Positions 10,979-22,703 of a stretch of DNA of 64,000 nt are shown here, in pieces. Position 1 is the first letter of the stretch. Every line of letters begins with the position of its first letter. The position numbers were made by a program, and so were the translations under genes. This stretch comes from Jaltomata sinuosa (lineage: Eukaryota > Streptophyta > Magnoliopsida > Solanales > Solanaceae), in assembly GCA_003996215.1 (NCBI GenBank), contig QJPP01001778.1, forward strand, positions 62,001 to 126,000, in the 5' to 3' direction. Under the pieces are notes generated by a model. That model searched no databases, was not told where the DNA came from, and was given only the letters and a program-made list of their open reading frames with translations.

Positions 10979-11915
10979 ACAACAAACGCAATTCATGCAT
11001 GTGGTTTAATTTATTGTTAAGTGTAGATAATTATTTGAGCTTAATTCATTGTATTTTGATTATACATTAACCAAATCTGAAGCACTGCTGGCTAAATATC
11101 TATCTTATTCTAATTGTCAGTACATAATTTCTTTGCTTTACAGCAAGGATCCATGACAATTATTAGTACTTTCAAATTCATGGATTCTGGAACATGCATA
11201 TAAACTATAATACCAGTTTAAAATATATATAACCTAAACCCTTTTTTTCAGATCATCTTTCTAATTATTGGATTATCATCTAACTTAGATTGTTATCAAT
11301 CAAGGGTTTCAAATGGTGGAGGCTTAGCCACGTAAGAGTTAGCCCCATACAATTTTATTTTTCATGTTTTTTAAAGTAAATATAGAATTAAAAGAATTTT
11401 TTTTTAAAAAAAAAGAAGTAAAGGTTAGAAATGTATAATCACTGTATAATATGTGTCATAGATTGAGTATACATCGGAGATGACTACAAATTATTACGCT
11501 TAAGCGGGTGATTTGTGACTAAAAATGTTAAGATTCAGATTAGCCCAACTTAGATCCATTATGTACGTTCCCAAATAAGAAATTCAAGATAAAATTCATT
11601 ATTTTTATTATTTTTAAAGACTATAAACACCTCATTTATGAGTGATGTTATGATTGTTCAAATACCAATAAAGAATAGCTCAGACATGATATTGTAAAAG
11701 TGAATCACGACACATAGACGGAGGGAGTAGTAAACTAAATAGCTCAGGCATGATAATGTAAAAGATGAAACACAAAACACGAAGACGTACTAGTCTGATC
11801 TCAAAGTTAAGATTTAATTATAACTTTGTCTGAACTATTCTTCTTCACTATAACAAAAATAATTTGTGTATAACCTATAGGCAAACTCTTATATATGTAC
11901 AAGATTAATGTGTTG
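10979..11915. other. Intergenic, no gene recognised
   Basis: AT-rich spacer downstream of the second intact DUF241 gene. A short imperfect direct repeat (AATAGCTCAGGCATGATAATGTAAAAG) occurs twice between 11675 and 11765. Nothing coding is supported. Confidence 0.6.
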
Positions 11916-12791
11916 TTAAAGTGCCAGAACATTAAGAAATGAAACTCTAGTTTGGATCAATTGCTTATACAAGCTTTCTAATCCAGCTTCAAATCCCTTT
12001 ATGCTGTCATCAAGCGTCTGTAATCTCCTTCGTGCAATGTTGACATCAACTTTAGCATCATTTCTCTTAATCTCTTCGCGAAGATCGCCAAGAGCTATAT
12101 CAACACTCCCCATTTCACTAAAAAATTGGCTACTTTGACAAGAAGCTGCTTTTGTGATCATCAATTTTGATATCATTGACCACCCTCTAGGCTTAATTTT
12201 TGTATCTTGGCAGGACAAAAGTACCAACATGGCCTTAAATACAGATATGGTAATTCCTGTTACTTCTATTAAGTGTTGCTCAATGTCCAAAAACATAGAA
12301 GATCCAACTGTGTTCTCCATATGTTTCAATTTCCTCAAGTTTTTTCCAATCTCCTTTTTCATTTTCTTCCTGATGACAATATAATTTCCAATGTCACTTT
12401 CAATGCTTGAATCTCCACCTTTTCGTCGTAATGCTGACTGAAGATGTTGCACTTGTTCCTTAATAGTACAAAATAAGTTTCTAATTGTAGCACATGAGTC
12501 AAGTAACTCAAGTGATCCCTCTAAGGCCTCTTCTACAAAAGCCCCATTTTGATGTTGGGCAAGAGTTTTTTGTGTGTTTGGACACTGAATTAGTTCCTGA
12601 AAGGAATTGTATAATTCTACAAGCCCAACAACACCAGCCTGGATTGTTTCTGAACTATGCGACGACGTTTCGGAGCTTTTCAGCTTGTTTAATTCATCTT
12701 CAATTTTTAGGCCATTAGGATGTAATCTTGTAGGCAAGCTAATGGATCTAACAGGACATAAAAAACTTCTAGATTTAGATGAGATTGTCAT
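11916..12791 (-). CDS. DUF241 protein, divergent paralogue (291 aa)
   Basis: Single-exon gene starting MTISSKSRSFLCPVRSISLP and ending SFLNVLAL. It shares the family layout with the gene at 6094-6984: the VRSISLP motif near residue 14, ALRRKGGDSSIESDI in the middle, KKEIGKNLRKLKH, then RGWSMISKLM and the final helical LQTLDDSIKGFEAGLESL. Function is unknown for the family. Overall divergence from the other copy is large, so this duplication is old compared with the truncated copies. No frameshift or stop is seen. No KIN2-like gene is adjacent. Confidence 0.88.
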   Translation of the reverse strand: MTISSKSRSFLCPVRSISLPTRLHPNGLKIEDELNKLKSSETSSHSSETIQAGVVGLVELYNSFQELIQCPNTQKTLAQHQNGAFVEEALEGSLELLDSCATIRNLFCTIKEQVQHLQSALRRKGGDSSIESDIGNYIVIRKKMKKEIGKNLRKLKHMENTVGSSMFLDIEQHLIEVTGITISVFKAMLVLLSCQDTKIKPRGWSMISKLMITKAASCQSSQFFSEMGSVDIALGDLREEIKRNDAKVDVNIARRRLQTLDDSIKGFEAGLESLYKQLIQTRVSFLNVLAL

Positions 12792-15243
12792 GGTTTTTTA
12801 TGTGTTTTTGGGAGAAAGGTTCACTAAATTTTTGATGTAACAATGAATGATTCAAGAATCTATTTATAGGGACATGACCTTTTCTTTGAATTAATTTGCA
12901 TGTGACAGCTAACCTAGGCAACAAATTAATTTTTTTTAGCAATCTTGTTACGTCATTTACCAACAATATGCAATTTGATTTTAAAAAAATAATTCCCTTG
13001 CATATTATGGCCTCAGAGTTTGCAACGTTTCACCAATCATTACTTAATTGGATGAATTCTGAATTCAATCATTGAGTATTGAGAGTGCTCTAGAGCTGTA
13101 CTATGCCTTGTTTTTCCCCTACAATTTTCTGCAAGATTCCATTTATTATTATTTTTTGGATTTTAATCGTATAGTTGAATTAGAGATTTTTTTAACATAC
13201 ATGGGGAAATGTTGATGTTTCTGGTCATTTGCATGCATATAAAGAATAAGGAAAATTTGGATTGGCTAACACTCAACAGCCTAGGGTTGCATATAGGGTT
13301 TTAGGTGAACAAGAATCATTTAGCTAGATAACATTTTCATTAGTACAAGAATTACTCTAATTTGTTTTGAATGGGTGATTAATAGGTTGTGTTTTGGGTA
13401 GACAAAGAATAACTTTAGGTTGTAGATAATTTATCGTATCTTGGAAATTGAGCTGAGGTTGTGTTTAATTACAGATTAGTCCATATACATAGGAACAAAA
13501 TAAAGATTTGGTATGAACAAGGGCGGCGATTTGTTGGGTGACTAATGCAACAGAGGAAGATTTAATATTACTGAACCATTTGCCATTAATTCAATCACAG
13601 TTTCAGTTTATGAAGCTCTCTTTGCCTCATTAGACACAAAAAATTTAGAGTTAATGGGTTCGGAAAGAATATGTAAACTTATATATGTACAAGTTTTTCG
13701 AGCAGAAAATAAAGCATTTAGTTGAATTTGTTAAAACTGTCTTAAATTTGCCTATCATAAGAAATAAAGAGGAGGAACCAAGACACCCCATTGGCGCAGA
13801 GGTACACTGAAACCTAAGGATAATAAAGAGAACATGTGATTTCAGTGCCATAAAATTCAGTGCATAGAACCTTATCCATGTATCTACATAATGCAATTTT
13901 GAATTTCTTCATTGCTCTAAAAAGAAACCAAGAGACAATCAAGCAGATTTCTTGTTTGCAGATCTCATGAAAACAAGAGACATTAACATGTGACAGAATC
14001 ATAAGCCAAAATTCATGAAATGGAGCAATACAGGATGATCCTATACCCATCCCAGTCACCCATTTGCTTCAACAAACAATATTTGGGCCTTGGACGCTGT
14101 TTGGGAGTTAAAGATTTGGTCCAATTCTATCGTGGAGTCTAGTTTAGAATCGATGTAAATCGTAGTTCAGACTAATTCGTTTTATGGGCTCACTGAGCTA
14201 TGGGCTGGACATGGGAGTAGGAAATTTCAGAAACCAAGATTTACAACACTACAATAAGCAAACAGAGCTCCAAATTGGAGACAATAACAGAGTTAAACTG
14301 GACTCCCTGGCTTCATTTCAGAAACCAATGTAACATACAAATTGAAGATGGTCTTTGGATCTATTCAATCAGTTGCATATATGGATCCTTCTCCGGTTAA
14401 CGGTGTGGTGCTTCCGATCTCTGATAGCACATACACAATAACTGGATGGTTCTTAAATTTAGGAGAAAGTTCAATAAATTTTCAAGTCAGCCAAGCTGAG
14501 CCTTGTGCCTAAATGTCAGTCGACCTCTTGGGATAACTTTCTGCAATTCCAACTCTTTGCATAATGAATCAGCTCCTCGAAAGGCCAGCTATTGACCTCA
14601 TTAGACAGCTCTTAGATGCTATACCCATGTTCAGTTCAAAGACTTCCAAACAAGCTCACCACTAGACAAGGTATAGTTAGTAAAAGTTTAGAAATGCTCC
14701 CAAACACAGGCAGAACGGAATGTTGAGAGATGATCAAAGCTTTACCAGCACACAAATCATTCATTCAATCGAGTGTTCTACATTTGTGCCAGGGGAAACT
14801 AAATTACGCACAAAGCCACAGATTACATGCTTTAAATGATTATCAAAGCAGAATGACTGGCAAGAAACAAACAACAAGGATTCAGCAAAGTGTTTAAAAA
14901 GAATAATCTTGCTGGGTAAAAGAATCCAGGTAAAGATGCATGCTATTGTGAACTATTCTTCAGCATAATATATGTTCATCTATCACCATTCAGGTAAAAA
15001 TGACAACTATCAAGAGACACAAGATAGGAAAATCAAGTTAAAGAAAGAACAGAAAGGCCAAAAATACTTTCTTCAGTGGTTGAGAAATTTCTGGACCCAA
15101 ACTACCAGGAGTAATAACATAGACAGATCCCTAGGAACATAAGAGTCTTAATTACACAACTACATCAAGAAAATAAATGGAAAATAAACCCTTTTCCCCC
15201 TATCATATTGAAGTTTGACTTTTTTCATTTTACATAGCAGAAA
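12792..15243. other. Long gap, no gene recognised
   Basis: About 2.4 kb between the DUF241 gene and the SINE downstream of the PPR gene. Short open frames at 13651-14059 have no recognisable family features. Base composition between 14100 and 15200 is less AT-rich than the surrounding DNA, so part could be transcribed as a long PPR 3' region or a non-coding transcript, but the sequence alone does not show it. Confidence 0.5.
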
Positions 15244-15261
15244 GGATAAAGCGCTAAACAA

Positions 15262-15482
15262 CACCCAAGGGTGTGGCTTAGTAGTTTATGAAGGGGGGGT
15301 GGGGGGTGGGGGGTGGGGGGGGGGGATATTGAGACCAGTTCAAATCCCAGTGCCGACATGATTTCTGCGTAAGCCTTGGTACACAGAGTTACCGGACCTA
15401 TGCTGGTGGGAGTTAGGAGGTACCCAATGAAATATTCGAGTTGCGGGCAAGTTGGCCCGAACACTACCATAATAAGAACAAC
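15262..15482 (+). mobile_element. tRNA-derived SINE with target-site duplication
   Basis: Starts CACCCAAGGGTGTGGCTTAG, with a box A-like GTGGCTTAGTAG and box B-like AGTTCAAATCCC, and ends in an A-rich tail near ACCATAATAAGAAC. It is flanked by an 18-bp duplication GGATAAAG(C/T)GCTAAACAA at 15244-15261 and 15483-15500 with one mismatch. This resembles the widespread Solanaceae SINE family. A G-rich expansion at about 15291-15325 lies between boxes A and B. Confidence 0.85.
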
Positions 15483-15896
15483 GGATAAAGTGCTAAACAA
15501 TTCAAGACACTAAGATGACCTTATACATTTCCAATCTGATGCAAATATGGGTTTCAGCTCAGCAGGGTGTATTATATACACAATGAGAAGTTTAGTGTTA
15601 ATTTTCTAAATAATTGGGAAATAGTTAATGTTCCATACTCTCCCAGCCTGAGAACTCCTGTTATATTTACAATTAATTCAAACACATACTTCCTGCCATA
15701 TGTACAATTAATTCAAACACTCTCCTGTGTATTTCTTAAAATGAAAAAGTACATAAAAAGGATCAAATGATGAGAAGATTAGACTTCTCAAGCCCATAGA
15801 GGAGCATTTGGAGAAGTGACAAATCTCTAAGCAAGATTAAAAATTCCCATGAATAAGTAAAACACTTCAGATGAATCAGAATACCATCAATGGAGG

Positions 15897-17291
15897 TCAA
15901 ACGACAAGTCCCTGTTCTCTAGCCTTCTTAAGCCACTTCAAAGTGCTCTCCAATGTTGTATAAGCAGCAATATCAGTCAAACTCTTGCTCTCTATTGCAT
16001 AATCAAAAACTTCATAAGCTTCTGCTACTCTGCCATTCCGACAGAGCGCTCTGAGAAAAGTTCCATAAGATCCTGTCTCAAGCTTCATACCATTCTGTTT
16101 CATAACATCATACAGTTTCATTCCCTTATCCAACAATCTTGCCTTACATAACCCATGAAGCAATGTATTATATGTACACGAATTAGGAGCACAGCCCCGT
16201 GCTTCCATTTTCTCCAACAAAGCCACCGCCCCTAATGGATCTCCTTCTCTACACATCCCATTCATTAACGAAGTATACGTGACTGCATCTGGAACATGCC
16301 CTTCATCCATCATAACATTCAAAAACTTCTTGGCATCTTTCACCCTTCCCGACTTAGACAATCCGTAGATCAATGTGTTATAGGTCACAAGGTCAGGCTT
16401 TACTCCTTCCTCCTGCATTTTCTTGTATACACCTAACACTTCGCCCCCTTGACTTAACATACAATAACCCTTCATAATTGTATTATAAACATAGCAATCA
16501 GGCTTGTAGCCTTCCTCACTCAACACCCCCAACAATCGAGTCGCTTCCCTAAGATTTTTACTATTACAAACATTGTCAATCATGATTGTATACGTAACAA
16601 GATCAGGCTTTATATCAAAATCCTCCCTCATTTCTTTAATAAAGTTATTCATAGTACTCAAAGGCCTGTTCTTGCATAGATGCCTGACAATAAAATTGTA
16701 AGTATACGTATCAGGCGGAGAGTCTTTGGATGAAAGTTCTTTCACCAGCTCAATGGCTTGCTCTTCGCGGCCCGAAGAGCAAAGGGTCCTCACAGCAATG
16801 TCTGTGGAGACCTTATTTGGAGGGAAACCATTGGAAGTCATAAGATTAAGAACTTGATGAACAGGGGATAGAGAAAGGTCAACTGACTTACAAGATTGGA
16901 TGAGGAGTACATGGTATGTAAACCTGTCAGGAGAGAAAGGAGGGTGAATCTTGATCATGTGATTAAGGAAAAAGATTGAATCTTGGAGAGTTGAATTGGA
17001 GGAAAATGATTGAAGGATTGCATTGTAAAATTTATTGTCTGAATGGGGGTTTCTGGTATTAGAAATGAGAGAATTGAAAAGGGTTTTAGCATCTGAAAGA
17101 GTTGTTGAATCAAAGGCTACAACAGATGGAATTTGGGGTTCAGTATTTGATGTGGGTTTTTTCTTGGGTGATTGTGATTTTTTGGGATAATAATGGGGTT
17201 TTGAGGTAGGGGGTGGGGATGGAGATGGAGTTTTGATGAGAGTGTTTACAGCAAAATTAGCTGACCTTAAGGAAGGTGGTAGTTTCCCCAT
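15897..17291 (-). CDS. P-class pentatricopeptide repeat protein (464 aa)
   Basis: Intronless, as is usual for PPR genes. After a Ser/Pro/Lys-rich N-terminal region of about 65 residues, likely an organelle transit peptide, come about ten 35-residue PPR motifs. Clear ones include PDTYTYNFIVRHLCKN, KPDLVTYTIMIDNVCNS, KPDCYVYNTIMKGYCM, KPDLVTYNTLIYGLSKSGR, VPDAVTYTSLMNGMCREGD and APNSCTYNTLLHGLCKAR. No E, DYW or SMR domain follows, so it is a P-class protein, expected to bind organellar RNA for processing, stability or translation. The start MGKLPPSLRS resembles what I remember of Arabidopsis At2g17670, also about 463 aa; this orthology is from memory. The target RNA is unknown. Confidence 0.92.
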   Translation of the reverse strand: MGKLPPSLRSANFAVNTLIKTPSPSPPPTSKPHYYPKKSQSPKKKPTSNTEPQIPSVVAFDSTTLSDAKTLFNSLISNTRNPHSDNKFYNAILQSFSSNSTLQDSIFFLNHMIKIHPPFSPDRFTYHVLLIQSCKSVDLSLSPVHQVLNLMTSNGFPPNKVSTDIAVRTLCSSGREEQAIELVKELSSKDSPPDTYTYNFIVRHLCKNRPLSTMNNFIKEMREDFDIKPDLVTYTIMIDNVCNSKNLREATRLLGVLSEEGYKPDCYVYNTIMKGYCMLSQGGEVLGVYKKMQEEGVKPDLVTYNTLIYGLSKSGRVKDAKKFLNVMMDEGHVPDAVTYTSLMNGMCREGDPLGAVALLEKMEARGCAPNSCTYNTLLHGLCKARLLDKGMKLYDVMKQNGMKLETGSYGTFLRALCRNGRVAEAYEVFDYAIESKSLTDIAAYTTLESTLKWLKKAREQGLVV

Positions 17292-17759
17292 CTTCTAAGC
17301 TGCTTCTTCTTGTTATTCAAACTCTTTCACTTCTTTCTTCTGTTAGCTCTAAATTAGGGTTCTGCAAGGGTTTATCATTTCGATCTCCGAAGCTAAGGAA
17401 GAAGTACAGAGTACAGAAATGGGTGTCTTTTTTGTCAGGCTTACCTTGGCCCAGAGATTACACTACCAACTCCAAAAGGCCCATTGGACTGCAGAAAGCC
17501 CATTTATTTACGGGCATTGAAACTCAAAGCCCAAAAAATATCGTACAACAGATCATACATGGATAAATTAGAAACAAAATCTTTTGTATATAGCTATAGT
17601 TTCGCCTTTAATTACTAAACATAGCTACATCTGTATTTATGAAATGTAGCAACCATTTGTATCCACGTGTAAGTAAAACACACTGTATTCGGGCATATAC
17701 AATATATGTAGCGGAATACAGTGTATTTGCACGTGTAACAATTGTGAAATACATCGTAT
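17292..17759. other. PPR upstream region and left flank of solo LTR
   Basis: Upstream DNA of the PPR gene, followed from about 17565 by repetitive DNA with phrases such as ATAGCTATAGTTTCG and GAAATACATCGTAT. Related phrases recur after the LTR (18490-18650), so the LTR seems to sit inside an older MITE-like element. Confidence 0.5.
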
Positions 17760-18489
17760 TGTTGGGGTTATGGATCTTTTTCTCTTCCTATGTGGATAAA
17801 TAAAGCTCAATTTGGACCAACCCACTTTTGCCCAATTCTATGGGGCATATATATAGACTTTTTTAGGTCTTATTTCATCATCCACGAAAGAGTTTTCAGC
17901 AGCCACATATAGAGAAAAAGTGCAGATTTTCGCATCTAATTTCAGTCCTAAATTGCCAACTTCAAATCGCGATTCCCGTTTCGTTTCTTATCCGATTGAG
18001 CTGATTTTTGGACAGCTTGTTCCTCTCATCTCAATCTTTGATTAGGAACTGACAGAGTTGGATTTGGTTCCCCGTAGCTCCAGTTTTGCATCCGTGAACA
18101 ATAGCTGCATTTTTCGGTGCTTTTGCTCCTTTTATTCTCTTGTTTTTGGTGTTGTGATTTATGTAGTGTTGCTCGTTGTGTGGCACTTCTTTGGTGGCCA
18201 TTTTGGAGAACATTATTGTAACTCTTGGTGATTATAGTGGAGGTTTTGATCCCGTGATTTTTACTCTTCACACCGAAGGGGTTTTCCACGTAAATCTTGG
18301 TGTCTCGTGTGATTGGTTTATTTTGTCTTGTCGTATTTTTTTTGGTTGATATACTTGCTGCCTTATTACCATTGTGCTTGGTTTGTTTGTTTTCTCTTGG
18401 TTCAAATTGAAAGGGAAAATTTAGACTTGGGTATTCTTCCGCTGCTACCCTGTCGTGCATTCTTTGTTAGTGTCTTGCCTTTCCCAACA
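17760..18489. mobile_element. Solo LTR of a retrotransposon (730 bp)
   Basis: Begins TGTTGGGG and ends TTCCCAACA, so it has TG...CA termini within a short inverted repeat. It is flanked by a perfect 5-bp duplication CGTAT at 17755-17759 and 18490-18494, the integrase-sized target duplication. There is no internal gag/pol and no second LTR, so recombination between LTRs probably left it. The ORFs inside (for example 18026-18460) are incidental. Confidence 0.85.
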
Positions 18490-18494
18490 CGTAT

Positions 18495-19414
18495 TGCGTA
18501 ACAATTATGAAATACATTGTATATGTGTGCTTAATAAGTGTAACCGCGATTATATAATATCTCAACCTAACTATATTCACACGCATAATAGGTGTATATA
18601 TTTGCACGTATCTGCTATAAAAACTACAAATGATTGCTATATTATATAACTTTTTTAAATTATCTCTATTTTGAATAAATATAGGACATTAGTTTTGATG
18701 TGTCACCTAGTTTTTCCAATTAGAAACTACTATTGTCAGCCAAAAATGACTTTGAATTGGAAAGCAAGCAATTGGCTGTATAAGTACCAAGTGGAAATAT
18801 GCACATTATTAGTTTTTCGCACTATAATTAAGTTCGCCTTGTAGGAACGGTCTTCTGAAAATGCCTATTTTTTTCAACAAAAAAATAAAAAAAATCATTC
18901 GTCCTTTCTTTGTGGAATTAATCACGATTTCGACCATTTATTGTCTATTTACCTTTTCATAAGTTCCGTTATTGTAGTCTAAATTTTTATTAGAGTTTTA
19001 AGTTCTATGTATTGATCTTGATCATTCAAAAAGATAAACTTAAATTACTCTATCTAATAAGCATTGATTGATTAAAATAAAACAAAAATGTAGTAAGATA
19101 ACTTGTTATAACATGTTAAATTAAGCTAATAGTGTAAATTTCTTTTATCATATAACTTAAATCATTTCGATAACTTATTTCTTACCAGTCACCGGGAAGA
19201 GAACATACATGAAACACAAAGCACTGCAATATTATTCACTATATATATAACGTATACATAGATAGGAAAATGATCTTAGTTTGGATGGACCAAACTTTAT
19301 TTATTTAGGCCTAACTCGAAAGTGCATACACACACATATATGGTAGCAACTTTTCTAGGATAAAATTAGAGGACGAACTTAGCAGACTTTATTTTATTAT
19401 ATATAAGGTATGGT
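18495..19414. other. Intergenic, right flank of solo LTR and chitinase A 3' side
   Basis: The first 160 bases continue the MITE-like DNA interrupted by the LTR. The rest is AT-rich with no coding signal; the part near 19390 probably holds the chitinase A 3' UTR. Confidence 0.5.
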
Positions 19415-20753
19415 CTACTGTCCAAAAGGCCTTTGTTTAGCACAGTCCAAATTTTTTCCAGGGTTGACTCCAAGAATCTGACAGTATCTCTTGTAGAACC
19501 CAATTCTGTTGTCCATATTTTGATTAGAACCTTTTCCACATTCAATTCCTCCATTGATAATATTGGTGATTAAACCATAGCCAGGTACACGTCCAGCAGA
19601 CGAATCAGCTCCTGTTGGTCTCCATTTACCAGTAATGACATCGTGTGCCGATGGCTTTGGTTGCTGGGCTGTCATCCAGAACCACAAGGCTGTCTTGAAT
19701 GAAACCACTGGATCATTTGCAACAGCATCGGGATTCTTTAACAAATCAACTCCTATGGCTTTTCCAGCTGGTCCATAGTTGTAGTTGCTGCACGTCATTA
19801 AAATTGATATATAGTTGAGGCAGATTCAGGATTTCAACTCTATGATTTTCAAAATTAGGAGTTCAGACCTACTATTTGTTGCAATTAAATGAGTTAGCCT
19901 TTTATACATGTAACAGTTCATAACATAATATACTTACTAGGATATTTGGATGGGACCTCGACCGAAATATTTTTTACCAGGAGCACAAGGCCACTGTTGA
20001 TTTGCGACACAGTAATCTGGAGGGCTGCCTTGTTCCTGCTTGAAGCAGTATCCCCATGAATATGGTCCATCTGGAGCTGTTGCCCACCCCCCTAATTATC
20101 AACATAATTCATATTAGTAAGGTTAATTTTTTCATCCATGTACACATAGATGGTTGTGCATGTTACGTTGTTTAAAAAGTTGTGTATATATGATCCCAAA
20201 AGGAAGTGTTCCTCATTGATTAGTAAAAACGTTTTTTTTAAACTTTATTCTATGATTATCCTTTATCGATCTTGTAAAAAGCTAGTAAAAAGGATTGAGC
20301 TTGCATGCTAGTTATGCATGAGGCCCCCTCCAAGTTCTGATTTCTCACCAAAAACTTGTCCTTCTCTATTCTTGTTTGTTACGGTATTGATGACACGCCG
20401 AATTCACTTCTAGAAAAACAGAAATTTCAAACGGACGTCATAATTAAGAAAATAGTACCAGTAGTTTCATGAGAAGTTTGAGCCAAAAATGCAGCAATTT
20501 CCTTCTTACGAGTGTTGGTGTCTCCAGTAGTTCCAAAAGCACCAAAGGACCTTGCAGCTGCTATAAAAGCATCATAAGTATAGAATCCTTTGGCTTGACA
20601 ATTAGCATCGTTACGATGCAGTAGCATTCTCTCAAACATGTCTTTACGAACAAGAGCACCAACATCTTGTGCCAATACTCCTGTTACAGACAAGACACTA
20701 AACAAAACCACTGCCCAAAACATATTTTTGTTCTTGATTAAATTTATTACCAA
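19415..20753 (-). CDS. Class II chitinase A, GH19 (273 aa, 3 exons)
   Basis: Exons are 20753-20459, 20091-19938 and 19787-19415, giving 274 codons including stop with consistent phases. The N-terminus holds a hydrophobic signal peptide (FWAVVLFSVLSVTGVLAQ) with no chitin-binding hevein domain, hence class II. Catalytic features are SHETTGGW at about 94-101 (general acid Glu96) and GYCFKQEQG at about 112-120 (Glu118 at the second catalytic position), followed by GRGPIQIS and the NYNYG loop, then WFWMTAQQPKPSAHD and NIINGGIECG. It should hydrolyse chitin in the apoplast as a PR-3 defence protein. A second in-frame Met at residue 11 could be the real start. It keeps class I-type loops (GWATAPDGPYSW) that are missing from chitinases B and C. 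Confidence 0.9.
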
Positions 20754-20787
20754 GTTGTGTGTGATTTGGGAGTGATGGTAATGTTGC

Positions 20788-20798
20788 TATTTATAGGG
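20788..20798 (-). promoter_or_regulatory. TATA box of chitinase A
   Basis: CCTATAAATAG on the minus strand, about 35 bases upstream of the first ATG and about 65 upstream of the second. The closeness to the first ATG slightly favours the downstream start. Confidence 0.55.
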
Positions 20799-21493
20799 AA
20801 CAGATTGAAGGGGTTGATAGATTTTTCAAAATGAGTTTTAAGGAGAAAATTATGTGGCTGCTTATTCCAACAATTCCACGTATCTTTGAGTATGACATTT
20901 GTTTATTATAATCAAATTTTGGATGAATCATTATGGACAAAGTTGGGAGGAAAACACTTTAAGTTAGTCTTAGGTGGAATTCTTGCTACTAGATATTCTT
21001 TTAAAATCAATCAGCTGTTATGACTCATATATCTTGACAAAATGTACTATTCTTAATAGTAGTAAAACACTTTTACCATTCACTTCCCTGTTTTCCTTGA
21101 ATACAATAAATAAATTAAATATGATTCTAAGTTATATACATTAACGGTGTAAATTTCTTTTACGTTATTACTGAATTTTCGTATATGATAACAAGTTAGT
21201 TAGTAGAGTACTATTTTTATTCGTTATCAATTACTCCTTGTATCCCATTTTACGTGGTATATTTTCTTTTTTGTTTGTTATAAAAAGAATGATGCATTTA
21301 TATAATTAAAAATAATTTAATTTTAAGCATATTATTTTATCCTTAATGATTTACTTTTAGTAAAAGATATTTATACTTAGTTTATTTTAGATCATAAATT
21401 TTAAAAAATTTCTTTCTTTCTTAAACTTCATGTTAGTCAAACACTATTAAATAAAAAGAGAAGCAATACTTATCTCAGGACTGATATATCCTG

Positions 21494-21719
21494 AGGGGAC
21501 GTTTGGTACGCAGGATGGGTTAGATAAGGATATTTCATGGGTTTTTAATTTTTTAATCTCATGGGATTAGTTATCTCGCCTTTAATATAGAATAGCTAAA
21601 CCCGCCATTTTAGAATAAAATAATTCCATAACTAATTAATACATAACAAACATGAAATATAATAATCCTACATTTTGTCCTGAAATTATTATCCCTATCC
21701 CACCGATCAAACAACACCT
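21494..21719. mobile_element. MITE with GGACGTTTGGTAC-type ends
   Basis: Left end GGGGACGTTTGGTACGCAGG and the complement of the right end (around GATCAAACAACACC) form an imperfect inverted repeat that continues through a GGATGGGTTAGATAAGGATA-like arm. This resembles PIF/Harbinger (Tourist) MITEs; boundaries are approximate. A Stowaway-like start (CTCCTTGTATCCCATTTTAC) also occurs at 21234 without a clear partner. Confidence 0.5.
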
Positions 21720-22283
21720 CAAATGCACAAAACTTAAATAAATAGAACGCCTGTTGGAATTGGCCATTGGACCAGTTATGATTGGCCAGAAGAAGAAGGT
21801 TTTTTATATGATAAGAAACTGCTAATGTGTCAGGATTTTGAACCCTATTAGGTCGAACAATGTGAACTCGTATTGATATAATTTTGTGGCTTGGACTAAT
21901 CAACGGGGAAGTGTTTTTGATTCTTTGTATTAATAGGCGTAAGTGTAAAACTTTGAGAGTTGTTTTTTTAAAAGAAAAAAACACATTTCAACTATTTTTA
22001 GCAGGAGTATTCTCATTGCTATTTTCCTGTTGCTGTTACTACCTTATTTTGGCATCGTGTTTCAATCAAAAGTACAAATTGATCATATCTGTGGCTTGAC
22101 AGATGTGTGTTCTAACTTCTGTATTGGACACAAACATACTACGCCAAACATGGATAACATAAGCTGATTTGAATAGTATATAGATCATTCATACATCCAC
22201 CCTTGACAATTGACGGATTGTTTCCCGGCAAGTGTTAAAGGAATTACAGATGTGTGATCTGTTTCCACTGTTGAGTCATGAGT

Positions 22284-22378
22284 GCTTACAAACAACAACA
22301 TAACCAGCGTAATTTCCACAAGTGGAATCTGGGGAGAGTAGGATGTACGCATATCTTACCCTACCTTTGTGAGTCAGG
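22284..22378 (-). mobile_element. 3' end of an RTE-type LINE
   Basis: Read on the minus strand it contains GTACATCCTACTCTCCCCAG, the same 3' phrase as the LINE at 35731-36985, and ends in a TTATGTTGTTGTTTG tail. It is a strongly 5'-truncated insertion without coding sequence. Confidence 0.6.
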
Positions 22379-22438
22379 AGTGCTTAACAGCATAAAATAC
22401 TGACTCTCATCCAATATTTATGCCAAACCAATCCATTT

Positions 22439-22482
22439 AGCTATAAGAATCACAACTTATAGCTATAAGAATCACAACTTAA
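22439..22482 (+). repeat. 22-bp tandem duplication
   Basis: AGCTATAAGAATCACAACTT plus two bases occurs twice in succession with one mismatch. Confidence 0.85.
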
Positions 22483-22703
22483 AGTGAGATACAACTACAA
22501 ACACAAGTCTTGCTTAATTGATTTGATATAAACATGTATACATAAGCTTTTTCACATCAACAACATGGTTTAGTCCACTACTTGAGCCTGGACTATACAT
22601 TTTGGTATATGAATGAGAGAAGGTGATTCAGTTCATTCAAGAATAAACTTAATTCTATTTTTTCTTTACTACTTTTTGTACCAACTAGTCTCATCTATAT
22701 GGA

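Noticed and set aside
13651..14059. Two overlapping 81-codon frames
   Set aside because: No family features; overlapping frames in non-coding DNA are expected by chance.
18026..18460. 144-codon frame on the minus strand
   Set aside because: It lies wholly inside the solo LTR and has no gag or pol similarity.
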